The notes under the pieces were generated by a model. That model was not told where the DNA came from, did not search any database, and was given only the letters and a program-made list of their open reading frames with translations. Of a stretch of DNA of 64,000 nucleotides, positions 33,547 to 46,232 are shown in pieces; the first letter of the stretch is position 1; each line of letters begins with the position of its first letter. Source of the stretch: Aricia agestis (lineage: Eukaryota; Arthropoda; Insecta; Lepidoptera; Lycaenidae); the NCBI RefSeq assembly GCF_905147365.1, contig NC_056417.1:12112501-12176500 (forward strand), written 5' to 3'. The position numbers were made by a program, and so were the translations under genes.

Positions 33547-34500
33547 GCAGCTTTTCTGGACCTCTCCAAGGCATTTGATCTGGTTAGGTACGATATCTTA
33601 TGGCAAAAACTTAAGGAGGCAGGTGTGCCGGGCGAGGTAACTAATATTCTTAAATATTGGTACGGCCACCAAACTAATCAGGTCAAATGGCTCCAAGAAC
33701 TCTCCGACGAATACAGGTTGGTGGAGTGAGACAAGGAGGGATAACGTCTCCTTCTCACTTCAACTTGTACACGGACAGGCTGATTGCTGAGCTGAGCGAC
33801 ACCAGAGTAGGCTGTTTTATTGATGGTCTCTGTATTAACAGTATCAGTTACACCGACGATATGGTGTTGCTCCGCCCATCAATAGCCGTCCTCAGAAAAA
33901 TGATAAGTGTGTTTGAAAGTTACGCAAGGTCGCACGGTCTTATATACAATGTAAAGAAAAGCGAGTTCATGGTATTTAATTCAAGGGCTCGTAAAATCGG
34001 AGATGTAGCACCGGTGCTGCTCAATGGTGCTGCGCTCCGAAGAGTAAAAGAATCTAAATACCTAGGCCACATAGTTACCGAAGATTTAAAAGACGATGGA
34101 GACATCGAAAGGGAGAGGAGAGCGATGGCAGTCCGCTGTAATATGCTTGCGCGCAGATTTGCAAAGTGTAGTACAGATGTAAAAATTACATTATTTAAAG
34201 CATTCTGTCAAATACTCTACACCTGCAATCTGTAGGTAAACTATACGCAGCGGGCTATCAACGTTGGTGGGGCTTCCGCGATGGCATAGTGCATCGGCGA
34301 AGTTTGCGCACGCACGAACTGACGATTTTCACACCGTGTTGCGACGTCGCATTGCATCGCTGATGTTCCGAACGCGCGGCAACATCATCCTGAAAATACT
34401 CAGTGATAAGCTGGATAGCCCCCTCCTGAAGCACTGGGTCCATACTCCATGCACACGTGCATGTATCCGGTGCACCAGAGGGTGGCAAATATTTAAATTA
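33547..34500 (+). pseudogene. Broken LINE reverse transcriptase
   Basis: Three frames in sequence. 33547-33729 reads AAFLDLSKAFDLVRYDILW (motif A) and ends at TGA. 33687-34235 reads GGVRQGGITSPSHFNLYTD and YTDDMVLL (motifs B and C), then HGLIYNVKKSE. From about 34258 the frame shifts again to LPRWHSASAKFAHARTDDFH, the conserved tail of CR1/Jockey-group elements. At least two frameshifts and a degenerate 3' end. Confidence 0.85.
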
Positions 34501-34571
34501 GATATTCACAGTGGGGTCCAAAAGGCCATCGCGAGTCACGACCAACCGCGTGAAATTTTGGGTTAATTTAA

Positions 34572-35004
34572 GGGGGCGACTAACCCAAAACTTTCTAGTT
34601 TATAATTCATTTTTATACTTGAAAATAAGCTCCGAATTGTTTTATTTTCTAAAATTAGATACTACATTATATTTTCAAGAATTCTATCTGAGCAAAAACA
34701 TGATATCTTAAAATTTTCTCGATAGAAATAAATCACAAAGATGCATCTAATTTTCACGAATTTTTCATTTATTGCCATAACCATGCATTGAACTAAGTTA
34801 ATATTTTAACACATTGTATTAACATATTCTATAATTGAGAAACCGACTTAGCGGATTTTTAAAATGTTGTATATTTATCGAGTTATTGAGAAAAAACTAA
34901 TTTGGCGATGAATCCGCGTCGTCCTTTTTCACCTGGCATATGAAAGACGGGAGTGAGTGTGAAGAGAGAAGGACGATGTTTGATTTTTTGGGTTAGTCGC
35001 CCTC
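34572..35004. mobile_element. TTAA-flanked MITE (GGGGGCGACTAACCC), copy 1
   Basis: 433 bp, ends GGGGGCGACTAACCCAAAA and TTTTGGGTTAGTCGCCCTC, TTAA on both sides (34568-34571, 35005-35008). A second copy is at 42096-42514. TTAA duplication suggests piggyBac-type mobilisation. Confidence 0.87.
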
Positions 35005-35008
35005 TTAA

Positions 35009-35720
35009 TTGTAATTGTTTGGTAATTTCTCGTAAACAGACGGCGCCTCATTTTTTATTCATAGCCGTAAACAAAATTATACGCCAAGTCTTTCATTAGG
35101 TGTCCCTAAATATGGCGCGCCTTATTTATTAACCTACATTAAAAATACTCGCTTTTCAGATTAATTTATTAGAATGCTAGGAAGATATACTAGGAATTTC
35201 AACTTCATTATGACAATAAAATTCTAAAATCATGTGGGAAACGTACCTTTAAAGTCAATTAACTATTAGGAAAGAAGATAAATATTTTTAATGTATCAGG
35301 CTCTAAAAATAATGAAAGGTATTAATAAAGTATTATAAAGTTTTATTAGTGAGTATTGCATTTAATAAAATGCAAACAGCTGTTATTCTTAAAGAAATTA
35401 TTGTCTTCACAATCTTAGCGACGAAGTTGTTTGAGATGGATTGAATAATTAATTATTTTAGTAGATTGTTTGTTAAGAAAATACTTTTCTAAACCCTTCA
35501 AGTCTTTGTTTTATAGTAATTATTAAAATTATAACTATTTTCCATTTCATAATAAGTAAAGCACGTACGGTGTCCCACTTTTGGGTGGTTTCAAGGACTT
35601 TTTTATATCTAATAAAAAGTTAAAATAATTGTGGAAGTTAGAGGGGAAAATGAATCATAATATTCATAATATGATTCTCCAAAGTGATCATTTATTCTTT
35701 CGCATTTATAATTATTATTA
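35009..35720. other. No recognisable feature
   Basis: AT-rich, empty. Confidence 0.45.
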
Positions 35721-35889
35721 GGGCCTGTTTCACAACTTTCTGATAAAGTGCCGAATAGGCTATTTACAACTTTTTTGACGGATACTCCATCTGTCAAGTT
35801 AAGTGGTGGATAGCCTTATCAGGAAGTGGTGAAACAGGCTCTTAGTATTATGGATTAATGTATATTAATCCATAATACTAAGAGCCTGT
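35721..35889. mobile_element. GGGCCTG MITE copy 3 with appended palindrome
   Basis: MITE 35721-35841 is flanked by TTA (35718-35720, 35842-35844). The right end continues as a palindrome (35832-35889) in which AACAGGCTCTTAGTATTATG is mirrored across a short GTAT centre. Confidence 0.82.
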
Positions 35890-36404
35890 TATTTTTAAAT
35901 TCAAACGCAGAAAAAAACATCGTGCCTACAATTTTATAAACCCGGTTAATTTGTTAGTGGTTTGGCGTAAACGTTTTACGAGCGACGTGATTACACCATG
36001 AGGCTAACGATACCTATGGGAGGAGTAGGGATGTCATCGATTACTTATCGATAAGCGGTATCGATTTCGATTTCATATGAAATCCTTGCTTCCAAAAAAA
36101 ATATTTGTGTTAACTTAGCGGGCCCCTAGACGATCAATTTTATTGTGCGATATCACGTATTATAATTATTGAACGTCTAGAGTTAATATTGAGCGCGCTC
36201 GCCTTTCAATCTTATTGTGAAATATGTTATACATTAATATTGTTCAATATTATTCTACAATAATTAAAGAAACTCAGATTAATTCTAAAATATTTACAAG
36301 ACCCGTTACAAATTTTTACTACAGGATAAAATTAACAAAACCAAGTATTAATACTTTATCGTCGTAATACGTTATGAGTGTTTACTTCCTTATTATATTA
36401 TGTA
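35890..36404. other. No recognisable feature
   Basis: AT-rich; a TATCGAT-rich patch at about 36040-36070. No gene. Confidence 0.4.
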
Positions 36405-36602
36405 AAAAGTTCACTGTGAGAGTAGCAACGGTGAAAGAGCCAACAAGCGCTTATGCCAACCACAAAAAATTGGCTCATTAAAACATGATTTTGCCCATAC
36501 AACAATAAAAAAACACTTTCAGAACTGTTACTTTCACAGTGAAACCTATACCGGGGACGTTAAAAAAGGGAGTTTTATCATTTTGTTTTGCTACACCCTG
36601 TA
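36405..36602. mobile_element. CAGGGTG MITE copy, left arm truncated
   Basis: Inverted GTTCACTGTGAGAGTAGC / GTTACTTTCACAGTGAAAC. The right terminus is TTTGCTACACCCTG before TA. Confidence 0.7.
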
Positions 36603-36647
36603 TTGTCATGGTAGCAATAATAATTGTTATCAATCATTGTTTACCGG

Positions 36648-36850
36648 GGGAGAGCTATGCTTACCGGAGAAATACCACGGGCTCAGAGAAAACCGGCGCG
36701 AAACAGCGCTTGCGCTGTGTTTCGCCGAGTGAGTTCACTGGAGGCCCAATCCCCTACCCTATTCCCTCTTAAAAGGCCGGCAACGCACCTGCTCTTCTGA
36801 TGTTGCGAGTGTCCATGGGCGACGGAAGTTGCTTTCCCGTTTGCTCAAAA
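36648..36850 (+). mobile_element. GTGGGAGAGCC retroposon, partial
   Basis: GAGAGCTATGCTTACCGGAG to CGGAAGTTGCTTTCCCGTTT, lacking the poly(A) end and an inner segment. Confidence 0.7.
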
Positions 36851-37224
36851 AAATCATGGAGAAGGACCTTAAGACACTAACCTACTTTAATGGTAATACG
36901 GTTTCTCGGTGATATAAGGTGACGGCTTTATTACCTGGACCATAAACTCTTTATAGAGCAACGTGACAGGACGGTCGTGCTCAGACTACTGCTTCTACAC
37001 TATCTGGTAGAATCAATTTAATCTAAACACACAAAGATTACTTACTTTTTTAGTTTTGGTCTTAATAATTATTATTATTAATCTGACTGATAATTAATAT
37101 ATTTTTTCAAAGAAAAAGTCAACATGTTGCCCAACTACTAAGTACAGATAACATTATTAAAAACATTAATCTAAAAAAATGAAAAAATAAAACAACATAC
37201 TAATGCTTGTTTTTTTTATTACTT

Positions 37225-37415
37225 TTTAGGGTTCCATACTCAAAGTGTAAAAACGGGACCCTATTACTGAGACTTCTATGTCTTTCCGTCTGCCTGTCTG
37301 TCTCCAGAGTACTCAAAAACCGCTATAGCCAGACTTCTGAAATTTTCACAGATTGTGTATTTCTGTTACCGCTATAACCCTTCGTGCTCGAGTCCGACTC
37401 GCACTTGGCCGTTTT
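37225..37415 (+). repeat. Short copy of the GTTCCGTACC...CTTGGCCG repeat
   Basis: TTAGGGTTCCATACTCAAAG to CGAGTCCGACTCGCACTTGG with an internal deletion after GCTATAACC. Confidence 0.75.
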
Positions 37416-39272
37416 TTTTTTTTTACTTTTTTTCGTAATTATTATATTTTAAGTAATCATTTTATTCACCTCCCTAAACTGAAAGGATGTGAACGAAATA
37501 CAAATACAACTTCGTTTATGTGCTGACCACAGCCATCAATAAAAGCCCTAAAATGTTTACACATACCTACTGTGTACCTGAGCTTCAAAAACTCTGAGCC
37601 AGTATTTAACAACCTTTTGCGTGATGCGACCCCCGATGTTACGAAAAAAAAATATTCAATAAAAAATAACGTAAGTTCTATGAGTATCGCACATCTTAGA
37701 AAATGCACAAAACACGAAATATAAAATCACATACAGTTTCCAGATCTTCGTTAAAATAAATACTATCTATTAATTTTTGTTTCCTTAGTATATTTTCGAT
37801 CTAATATTATAAAATTCTCGTGTCACAGTGTTGGTGCGTAAACTCCTCCAAAACGTTTCAACCGATTTTAATGAAATTTTGTATGTACCATCGAGGAAAT
37901 TGATTCCTATGTAGTTGATAGACCATATTATGTCATTTGGTCGGATCATGTTAATTTAATGTTAATTACTACAAATAATAAAAACTAAGGAAAAGTAACT
38001 CCGTCAAAAAACATGCTCCACAATACTTGTCAAAAAAGTGTACCTTAGGTACACATTTCAATACATTTGAAATATTTAGGTGACCTTGAGCGGTACTAGG
38101 CTGACGTTACATGACAGATCAAAAGGAACCAAATTTAAAACGGTAATAGTATGGGAGTTACGATTCCTTAGTTTTTATTATTCGTATTATGATCTGTCGG
38201 CTGGGTTTGACGTAACGCGACCAAACTACGTAGGTCCCCCATTTGCCTAGGAATCAACTTCTCTGAAAGTACATTGGTTAGGTTAGGTTTATTAGGTTTT
38301 AATTTTTATATTCATACTAGAAAAAAATTATATGGCAAAACAATATTTGCCGGGTCAGCTATTTTACTTATAAAATTATACCCCACTGGTATACCAAATC
38401 ACAAGCAAACACCCTCTTCCATTATTGGTAAACTCCAATAACGTTTTCAAAATTTAATAACATTTATGTTTGTTTGTTCTCCGGTAAGAGTTTTTGCCTG
38501 AACTTTCGATAATTAAAATTTCAGAGAACAATGTGTGTCTAATGTCGGGGGTTCTCGAAGGCAAATGTTAACTTAATATTTTGGGATCAAACATGTTTGA
38601 AACCTTAAATTTGTTACTTGTTAAATCGGTTAAAATTAAACAAGATGCATGTACAGTTGTACACAATGTTTAAATAGAAATCAAATATTTTTAAACTAAA
38701 AAATCACTAAAATGACTGATGATGATGAATGAAAATGATAATTAAATTTTCTTCACGAAAAAAAAAGCATTAGCTACTGTATACCGAAAAATTAAATTAA
38801 CCTATGTTTAAACGCGCGAATTTTTCTGAGCATTCTTAACCAAAATAAAAATAGATGAAAAAATGTTGTGGCACTCGGGGACTGTCAACTGCCGCGGTAA
38901 AGCATTGAACGGTAAAGCATTTTTCATCTTTTATGCAATTATAATTCGCATACGTCTAGTCTCACGCACACAAACACCACAAACACCGTGCCGAAGTCTG
39001 GAAACGCCTCTCTTTCTCCTCTTATTCTATGTCTAATTTCTATACTCGGTTGAATATATCTGAGGATTTTTTGCCGTCGCTCGTTAACACTAATGGCGTT
39101 GGGAGTGTTACTCGATAGAAACTTTTAAACGGGAAGATGAATTAAACGAATCCATTGTTAGAACTGATTTCTATAGAACCACTTATGGAAGATCTGCTAA
39201 ACTTTGCGTGTAAATAAATGTCCTTATTGTGCATGCTGAATTATTGTACCATCGAGGAAATTGAGTCCCATT
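37416..39272. repeat. Dispersed-repeat fragments, no gene
   Basis: 38093-38280 (TCTGTCGGCTGGGTTTGACG, AACCAAACTACGTAGGTCCC-like) is related to 39640-39760. 38870-38910 holds the GTGGCACTCGGGGACTG motif of another repeat. ORFs here have no domains. Confidence 0.5.
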
Positions 39273-39273
39273 A

Positions 39274-39618
39274 GCTATGTCCACACTGTGCGCTTTCGTC
39301 TTTTATTATGTTTCTGTTGTTACTACTACGTGAAATTGTAATGCTCAACTGCCGTGCCCCCAGATGGTTGTTTTCCCGCAGTAAAATGATTCTATCTTAG
39401 TAGTATAGATTTATGAAGTTTCTCCTCATCTTCTTTCATTCAATTTTCGTTTTGGCGCATTCAATTATTGAATGCGTCAACGAACGCAACGCCAACATTG
39501 TTATTGTTGTTTTTTGGATACGGTCAGAGGGCATGCGTCGCGGGCATGCCTCACGTTCGCTGTTGACTGTGCTATGCATGCCCTTGACGAAAAGAAAAAG
39601 GCACAGTGTGGACAAAGC
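39274..39618. mobile_element. TGTCCACACTGTGC MITE copy 2
   Basis: Ends GCTATGTCCACACTGTGC and GCACAGTGTGGACAAAGC, inserted in the repeat that continues at 39620 (CTAGGCAGTTGACAGACC-like). Internal GCATTCAATTATTGAATGCG palindrome is shared with the copy at 661-871. Confidence 0.75.
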
Positions 39619-39860
39619 TATAGGCAGTTGACAGACCAACGTCATTTGATCGGATCATTTCAACTCAATGTTATTTTTGATCTGTCTGCTGGGTTTGACA
39701 TAACGCAACCAAACTACTTAGGTCCCTCATCTGATTAGGAATCGACTTCTCTGATAAATAAACTGCTTTTACCACAGCAAAATGTACGATTTCCCATGTC
39801 ATTTGCTATTGAGTCGCAGTCATGGGAAAAATTTAGCCCATTATTTGTCGCACTGTCTTA

Positions 39861-40041
39861 AAAACACACTATACCGAATTTCTGCGGCGGAAATTCCGCA
39901 TGATTACGTCAGCAATGTCAAACGCATACAAAATAAAATTATGTGACGGAATTTTGGCATGGTGTGTCATCGGTAATTTAAAATACATTGCAGGCGGAAT
40001 CAAGCCGAACTTCCGCCGCGGAAATTTGGCATAGTGTGTTT
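39861..40041. mobile_element. MITE with AAACACACTATACCGAA ends
   Basis: Inverted ends AAAACACACTATACCGAATT and AAATTTGGCATAGTGTGTTT, with TTCTGCGGCGGAAATTCCGC subterminal motifs. It lies inside a repeat related to 31920-31965. Confidence 0.7.
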
Positions 40042-41643
40042 CGACACTTAAAGACGAATATTAATTACTTAAGGCCGCTATCACATTTTTTCACAAATAT
40101 CAGCGATTTTCAGGTACCATTTTAAAGTATTACTGCGAGGATATTTTGGTTTCAAATTCAAATGAAAGATAATATTATATTCATCTCCACGTCAACCACA
40201 TACAATTTTATAGCCGCATACAACATTTTCACATAAATACGTTTTGACCATCACAATAATCGCAAAAATATTTAAAAAATGGGGTTTGATTAGGTACCAT
40301 TATAGCTAAATAGTAAATACACTAAACTAAGGAAAATAAATATACAAAAAAATGTTGCTTATTTAGTCCTCTGTAGGAATAGCTAAATATTTTATATAAA
40401 AATAAATAACATTTCCATTTATAAGAAAAATAAGAAACGCTCTCAAATTTCTTCATACATTTTCGCCCTATCAAGAACGCGGCGAGCGTCGTAACCGCCA
40501 CCGTACAAGGCGCGCTGATATTGAATGTTATTTTAATAAGGTCGATATTCGTACTGACCTGCTAATTTTTGTAATAATTTTTGTGATAGCGTCCGTAACT
40601 GTAATCAAATTAGGGTTTGACATAAGCCTACATTTACATTTTCTGTCAAACTCTTTATGAATTTAAAGACGTCTCTGAGTGCGGCAGTTAGATAAGTAGC
40701 CGATAAAGATTAATTTCATCTAATAATATAAGATCCATAAAATTATGGTTCAGTGTTTCTTGGAACTTCTGAATTGGAGTTTTCCCCTTTGGGAAATTTT
40801 GTCTTCAAAAATTAGTACAATGTAGGCCAATCACTTGAATTTCTGACAGTAAAGGTGTTTTGTGCATACAATGGGCTTGTTAAAAAGACATCCTACTCTT
40901 TTGCCAGTCGAGTCAAACTTTCGTTCCAGGATGCTTCTACATAATTTATTAAGTATGTACTTATAATATGCTATAGTGCTTGCTGCTTACACATTTGGCA
41001 CTAAGAATAATATTATAATTGAGGTGTTATTATTATTATTTCGTTGATGTACATACCAACGGAACTGGTCGTTCTCGTTGCGACCTATTTTCATAATCAT
41101 AGCCCCATTTCATAGGACTAACAAAACCAATAATGAAAAATTGATGTCAAGACCAAAAATATTTCAATCTTTCTGTGTAAGTAATGTATAAAAAATACCG
41201 TGATTTTATAAGATTTTATAAAAATACCGTTATATGATTATTGTCACGATTCTTTGGTAAAATGTAACCTGGTTTATAATGGTTTATAGATAAAGAGTTG
41301 AAAGTAGATTAATTTTAAATTGATGCCTAGTATAGGTATACTATTTTAATGTTTCTCGACCAAAATGGCCGAAGCACCAAGTTTAATCGGGGGCCAACGG
41401 GAAGCGTACGTCGGGACCACGAGAAAATATGCGGACTGCAGGAATAAAAACAGTTGAAAAAGTGCACAAAAAGAAATAGAACGGTGAATTTAAAAGTCCT
41501 TTTAAATATAAATGTCACCTGCAGTTTTTACGGTATTTTACGGTTTCGGTTACGGGTATCGGATTATTTCATGGTGTTTTAATAAATATAATATTATTAT
41601 CTACTAGGTAAAGTTGCTCACAATCGAAACTCTAATAGATTAA
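40042..41643. other. No recognisable gene
   Basis: AT-rich. The edge near 40670 (CGTCTCTGAGTGCGGCAGTT) mirrors the motif at 31920, suggesting the outer arm of a decayed element. Otherwise empty. Confidence 0.45.
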
Positions 41644-41757
41644 GGGCCTGTTTCACCACTTCCTGATGAGGTGCCGGATAGGCTTATTTGACAGATTCTC
41701 CATACTCTATCTGTCAAGTTAGGTTATAGCCTTATCAGGAAGTGGTGAAACAGGCCC
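41644..41757. mobile_element. GGGCCTG MITE copy 4
   Basis: TAA duplications at 41641-41643 and 41758-41760. Slightly shortened in the right arm. Confidence 0.87.
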
Positions 41758-41889
41758 TAACTGTCACATTCAGCCGAACATTTTTTACTTACCTCTAATT
41801 TCGCTAAAATTATCGAATAAAATCTGACTAAAACCGTGTAAAATTTTCAATAAATTTAGATGAAAATTCTCAATGCCTAGATTCCATAC

Positions 41890-42090
41890 AATAAAATATT
41901 ATTATGAATGCGAAAGTGTATGTTTCTTACCAGTTCACACTCAAACCACTGAACCGATTTTGTTGGAATTTCGTATGGACATACCTTATATCTCGGGAAA
42001 CCTTTGGACATGATAATTTTTATCCAAAAAATCGTACGGTTCCCGCGCGAAAAATTTTGGTGCAATGGAGTTGCGGGCGTCATCTAGTAA
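41890..42090 (+). mobile_element. Helitron-like non-autonomous repeat
   Basis: 5' AATATTATTATGAATGCGAA, 3' GGTGCAATGGAGTTGCGGGC followed by GTCATCTAGT. The GCAAT/GTTGC hairpin precedes the terminal CTAG by about ten bases. Confidence 0.72.
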
Positions 42091-42095
42091 TTTAA

Positions 42096-42514
42096 GGGGG
42101 CGACTAACCCAAAACTTTCGATTTTATAATTCATTTTTATACTTGAAAATAAGCCCCAAATTGTTTCACTTTCTAAAATTAGATACTACTTATTTCCGAG
42201 AATTCGGTCTGAGCAAAAACACGATATCTTAAATTTTCTCGATAGAAAAAAATCACAAAGATGCATCTAATTTTCACGAATTTTTCATTTATTACCATAA
42301 CCGTGTATTGAACTAAGTTAATATTTTAACAATATTGTATAAAATTCTATCATTGAGAAACCGACCTAGCGGATTATTAAAATGTTGTATATTTATCGAG
42401 TTATTCAGAAAAAACTAATTTGGCAATAATCCGCGTCATACTTTTTCACCTGGCATATGAAAGAGTGAGTGTGAAGAGAGAAGGACGATGTTTGATTTTT
42501 TGGGAGTCACCCTC
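42096..42514. mobile_element. TTAA-flanked GGGGGCGACTAACCC MITE, copy 2
   Basis: 419 bp, TTAA at 42092-42095 and 42515-42518. Closely similar to 34572-35004 over its full length. Confidence 0.87.
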
Positions 42515-42912
42515 TTAAACGAAAATTCTCAATTCACAGAATCTGGTATAACTTAACCCTTAGCCCTTTAGGCGAGACGGCTCACTTTCAGAGTTCAGCG
42601 CTCATCAAGCATCATCAGCTAATCGAATAAACGTCGAAGTTGAACCGGTTTTTAGCGGCAGCAAGACGAATACTTAACCAACTGTTAAACAGGGTTTAAA
42701 CTTGCGATAAAGTTCGGAGCTTACGTAGTGACAGTGCCCACATAATAGTGGAAGTTGGACGTCTGTAGCCGCACTGGTTTAGTCCCTGATTTAAGATGGA
42801 AGATACCGTGGTAAGTGTTTCTGGCTTTGAGAAAAGTTGCCGCCTGTTGCGGAACAGCCTTGGCTAGACCTACATTAGAATTGGAGTAACCGCGTGTTCT
42901 TATTTTTCCACT
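42515..42912. other. No recognisable feature
   Basis: No ORF or repeat supported. Confidence 0.4.
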
Positions 42913-42916
42913 TTAA

Positions 42917-43405
42917 GAGGATACACCAGGGGCGAGAGAAATTGAAAATAGGTATTTGAAAATGTATTGCTGTTTCACCAATCTCAAGTCTCCCACCGCA
43001 GAGCGCGATAGAGATAACACGACAAAAGTTCTAATAAAAGAACAGAAAATCTTCGATTCGTTGTCCGATGATTCCTTTTCCAAAACTTAACCGATTTAAG
43101 TACTTTTTTCATTGAAAATTAAAGCAAGGCTTGAGCTGTGTTCGTATGTTTTTTTTTTTTTTTTTGTATATTTTAGCCAGTTTTGTTTTCTGAGTGTTTG
43201 AACACAGAGGAAAATCTGGCCATTTTTTTGGGTTTTTGGACGTTCTTATCTTTTTTAATAATTAAATTATGAAAAAAAAGAAAACATAGGGACATGCTAA
43301 TAATGGCCATTGATATTTAGGAAAAAAATCATTACTCTACCGGCATTATCCAGGGAGGAAACAGGGGACAACGTTTGTATGGAAAAACGGCGGTGTGGAC
43401 TCCTC
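42917..43405. mobile_element. TTAA-flanked MITE, GAGGATACACC ends
   Basis: 489 bp, ends GAGGATACACC and GGTGTGGACTCCTC, TTAA at 42913-42916 and 43406-43409. A different family from its neighbour at 42096 but the same target preference. Confidence 0.72.
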
Positions 43406-43604
43406 TTAAACGAAACAATCTTGTGAATTATACCAATAACATATTTGGTTTTTGGTTGTGTGTTAGAAGGCTAGATTTTGACTTTCTTTGATTCCAAAAA
43501 TTTCGATATCCTGTAATATTATGTATGAAAACCGTAAGATAAGCTATTCGCTAAAAACTTGAAATCTATCACGCAAACTCTTTGAGCTCTACGAGAAGTC
43601 TTAT

Positions 43605-43930
43605 GCACCCGTATCATGGCTAGTGGCTACAGTAGAAATAGGAAAGTATAGACAAACAGCGGAGATAAACTGAAGGTGCCATTCCGATCTTACCCGCCGC
43701 TAGCTTCAATCGACAAAAATTCAGTTAAAATGCCACTTTATGACATAGAGTATAGGCTATAGTCTACACTCTACATCATAAGGTAGGATTTTATTTGCAT
43801 TTTTAGGACTATAACCTATATTCTATGTCATAAAGTGCCATTATATTTGATTTTTTGTCGATCGCGGCTAGCCGCAGTAAAGATCTTGTCTATACTTTCG
43901 TATTTTTACTGTAGCCATGCTACGGGTGCA
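43605..43930. mobile_element. Palindromic MITE, GCACCCGTA ends
   Basis: 326 bp with outer arms GCACCCGTATCATGGCTA / TAGCCATGCTACGGGTGC. The inner arms match around TATGACATAGAGTATAGG and its complement. No ORF. Confidence 0.78.
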
Positions 43931-43943
43931 GGAGCTATCCATA

Positions 43944-44163
43944 CTTACTAATTTATAAATTCTAAAGTGTGTCTGTCTGTCTGTCTGCCTATCTGTTACA
44001 TCTTCACGCCTAAGCCGCTGTAACGATTTTGCTGAAAATCGGTTTGGAGATTCTTTCCCGTCCCAGGAAAGAAAGTAGAATATTTACTTTTTATCCCGGA
44101 AAAATGTCAGTTCCCGCATGAAAAACTAATATTAGGGCAACCAAATGCGGACGTCATATAGTC
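43944..44163 (+). mobile_element. Helitron-like non-autonomous repeat
   Basis: TACTAATTTATAAATTCTAA with CTGTCTG repeats, CTTCACGCCTAAGCCGCTGT and TTTATCCCGGAAAAATG. The 3' end GCGGACGTCATATAGT is diverged. Confidence 0.7.
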
Positions 44164-44167
44164 TATA

Positions 44168-44572
44168 CAGGGTGCAATTAAACCTTCCTACCAAATTTTT
44201 TCCAGGGCTTAGGTATCATTAGAAGAGTCCATTTAACTAAAATAAATTGGGTGTTATTTTTTTCAATGACATATTTTATCCCATTTAAAATCGTTGCAGA
44301 ATGGTCACTCGCGGCGCGGGGAATGAGCGGGGGTGACGCGGGTGGAGGCGCGCGCGCGGGGTCACGTCACGCCACAGAATATATAATAGTACTCCGGTTA
44401 CGCGCGGCCGAAGCATCGTTTCCATTAATTGTAATGTTTTTTAGGATAACTATCGGAAGCTATTTCTCAACATTTTAGTACTGAGTGATTATAAAAGAAA
44501 AAATACATGTATTTTTATTTTTAACAAGGATCAATATATATAAATTTGGAAGGAAGGTTTAATTGCACCCTG
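44168..44572. mobile_element. Mariner-like MITE with CpG-rich core
   Basis: 405 bp, ends CAGGGTGCAATTAAACCTTC and complement (about 25 bp), flanked by TA on both sides. The core at 44295-44410 is strongly GC/CpG-rich. The 75-codon ORF across it is not transposase. Confidence 0.85.
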
Positions 44573-46229
44573 TATAAATAACACAAATAAACAGCTGACG
44601 TCTCTAAATCTTTGTCACACATTTGTGTGTATGAGACTATTCCATTTTCGATTGTGTGACACCTATTTAGGTAAACTACTCTAGGTAGGCTACTATATCA
44701 AGAATTATCCGTATCCTTCTTAGACACCTGGCCAATGAAGTGCACAAAAACCTTGGGATTCCCCCATAATACTTTATTGTTGAGTGATTTTCCCGCGCAG
44801 GCCGATATAAACTTATTGTGTTCAACATATTGGCTCCTCAATGCCAGTACAATATATTTTTATTATGATTTCGAGGCTCAAGATGAGCTACGAAGTATTT
44901 TTGACGGACTTTTTTTTATTGTTATTTTATAAACACTTTACCATTTAATGGAATAAATTGTTATACGAAAAGTAGTCCATTCTCCAAGTCTATTGGAGGT
45001 ATTTGCAACTTCATTGCTCCGAATTTATTTATCACGGGAAAATCGTGCATTTTTCAGGATAACTTTCTATCCTTGGGATGTAAAGTATCTATATACCTAA
45101 GATATACTTATCCATAAAATCGGTTAGGTACCGACCTAAGTTGTGAACAGTGAAGTTAACAGATAAGTATACAAACAGCATGCGAAAGATCGCATATTTT
45201 ATAATGTTCACTAGCTGTTTGGCCGAGCTTTGCTCGGTATTTGATAAAACACGAATAAAATGACATTTTCTAAAAATGATTCCTAGCTAGATCGATTTAT
45301 CGCCCCCGAAACCCCTATATACTGAATGTCACGAAAATCGTTGGAGCCGATTCCGAGATTCCAATTATATATATATACAAGAATTGCTCGTTTAAATATA
45401 TAAGATAACTTGTGGACTGTATAAGACGTTAAGAAAGAAACTAATATAAAAAAGGTTATTACGTTGAAGAAAAGAACTTGCACCCCGCCGGGGTGGATTC
45501 ATTGAAGGAAGTGTCAACTGTCAAGTTGAAGCCGAAGGAAGTCCGATGTTGCCAGCCCTTCTGTGTTGCCAGACGACACGTCTTGACAGATGCTGGATTG
45601 CTTGTGTGTTTTGCCCGTTAAAAAGGGAATAACCGTGTATGGTTATTCTAATCGCGGAATCGCGTACAATAATCAAATTATTCTAGTAAGGATCAGTAAT
45701 ACGTCTTGTGTATTATGTTACTAAGTAAGGATTAGTTTAATATAAATTAATTTCTTTCCGATTTGTGTACGACAATCTATGCTAATGATCTGGTTGAGAC
45801 CTATGTAACTTCATCGGGTTCAGGCATACATTTGGCCTATGTACAGCCGGGTAGCTAATTTGCCTAACCGCCTAGTTAGGATCAATAGAATGAGGCAGAT
45901 CCATGTAACGTCAAACCTAAATTGCCCTAAAGTGGGGCAGTTTGTGTGGGGCCACTTCTTGCTTGAACACTCCTCGTCTATAAAATATAGGAGTATGATT
46001 TTTCATTATCGAACACGCACTACTTCTTGTGATTTGCTCCTTTATTGGAAAATGTGAATGTCCTTTTCAAACCTCGGAAAATTAGGTTTTCACATCATAG
46101 TTGTATTATGTTAGAACCATCTGGGAAAGTAATCTTTATCGGTTTTATTCCGATAAGAAAAGTATTGTGGCTAAAGTTAACTTTGTTGTAATTCAATACT
46201 TTACATGCCTATCCAATGCTATTTTACAT
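44573..46229. other. No gene; one dispersed repeat at ~45208-45410
   Basis: 45208-45410 begins CTAGCTGTTTGGCCGAGC and contains GAAAATCGTTGGAGCCG, a pattern seen in lepidopteran dispersed repeats whose class I cannot assign. Short ORFs without domains elsewhere. Confidence 0.45.
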
Positions 46230-46232
46230 TAA

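Noticed and set aside
44251..44478. 75-codon ORF in a GC-rich patch
   Set aside because: Non-coding core of a TA-flanked MITE with no transposase features.
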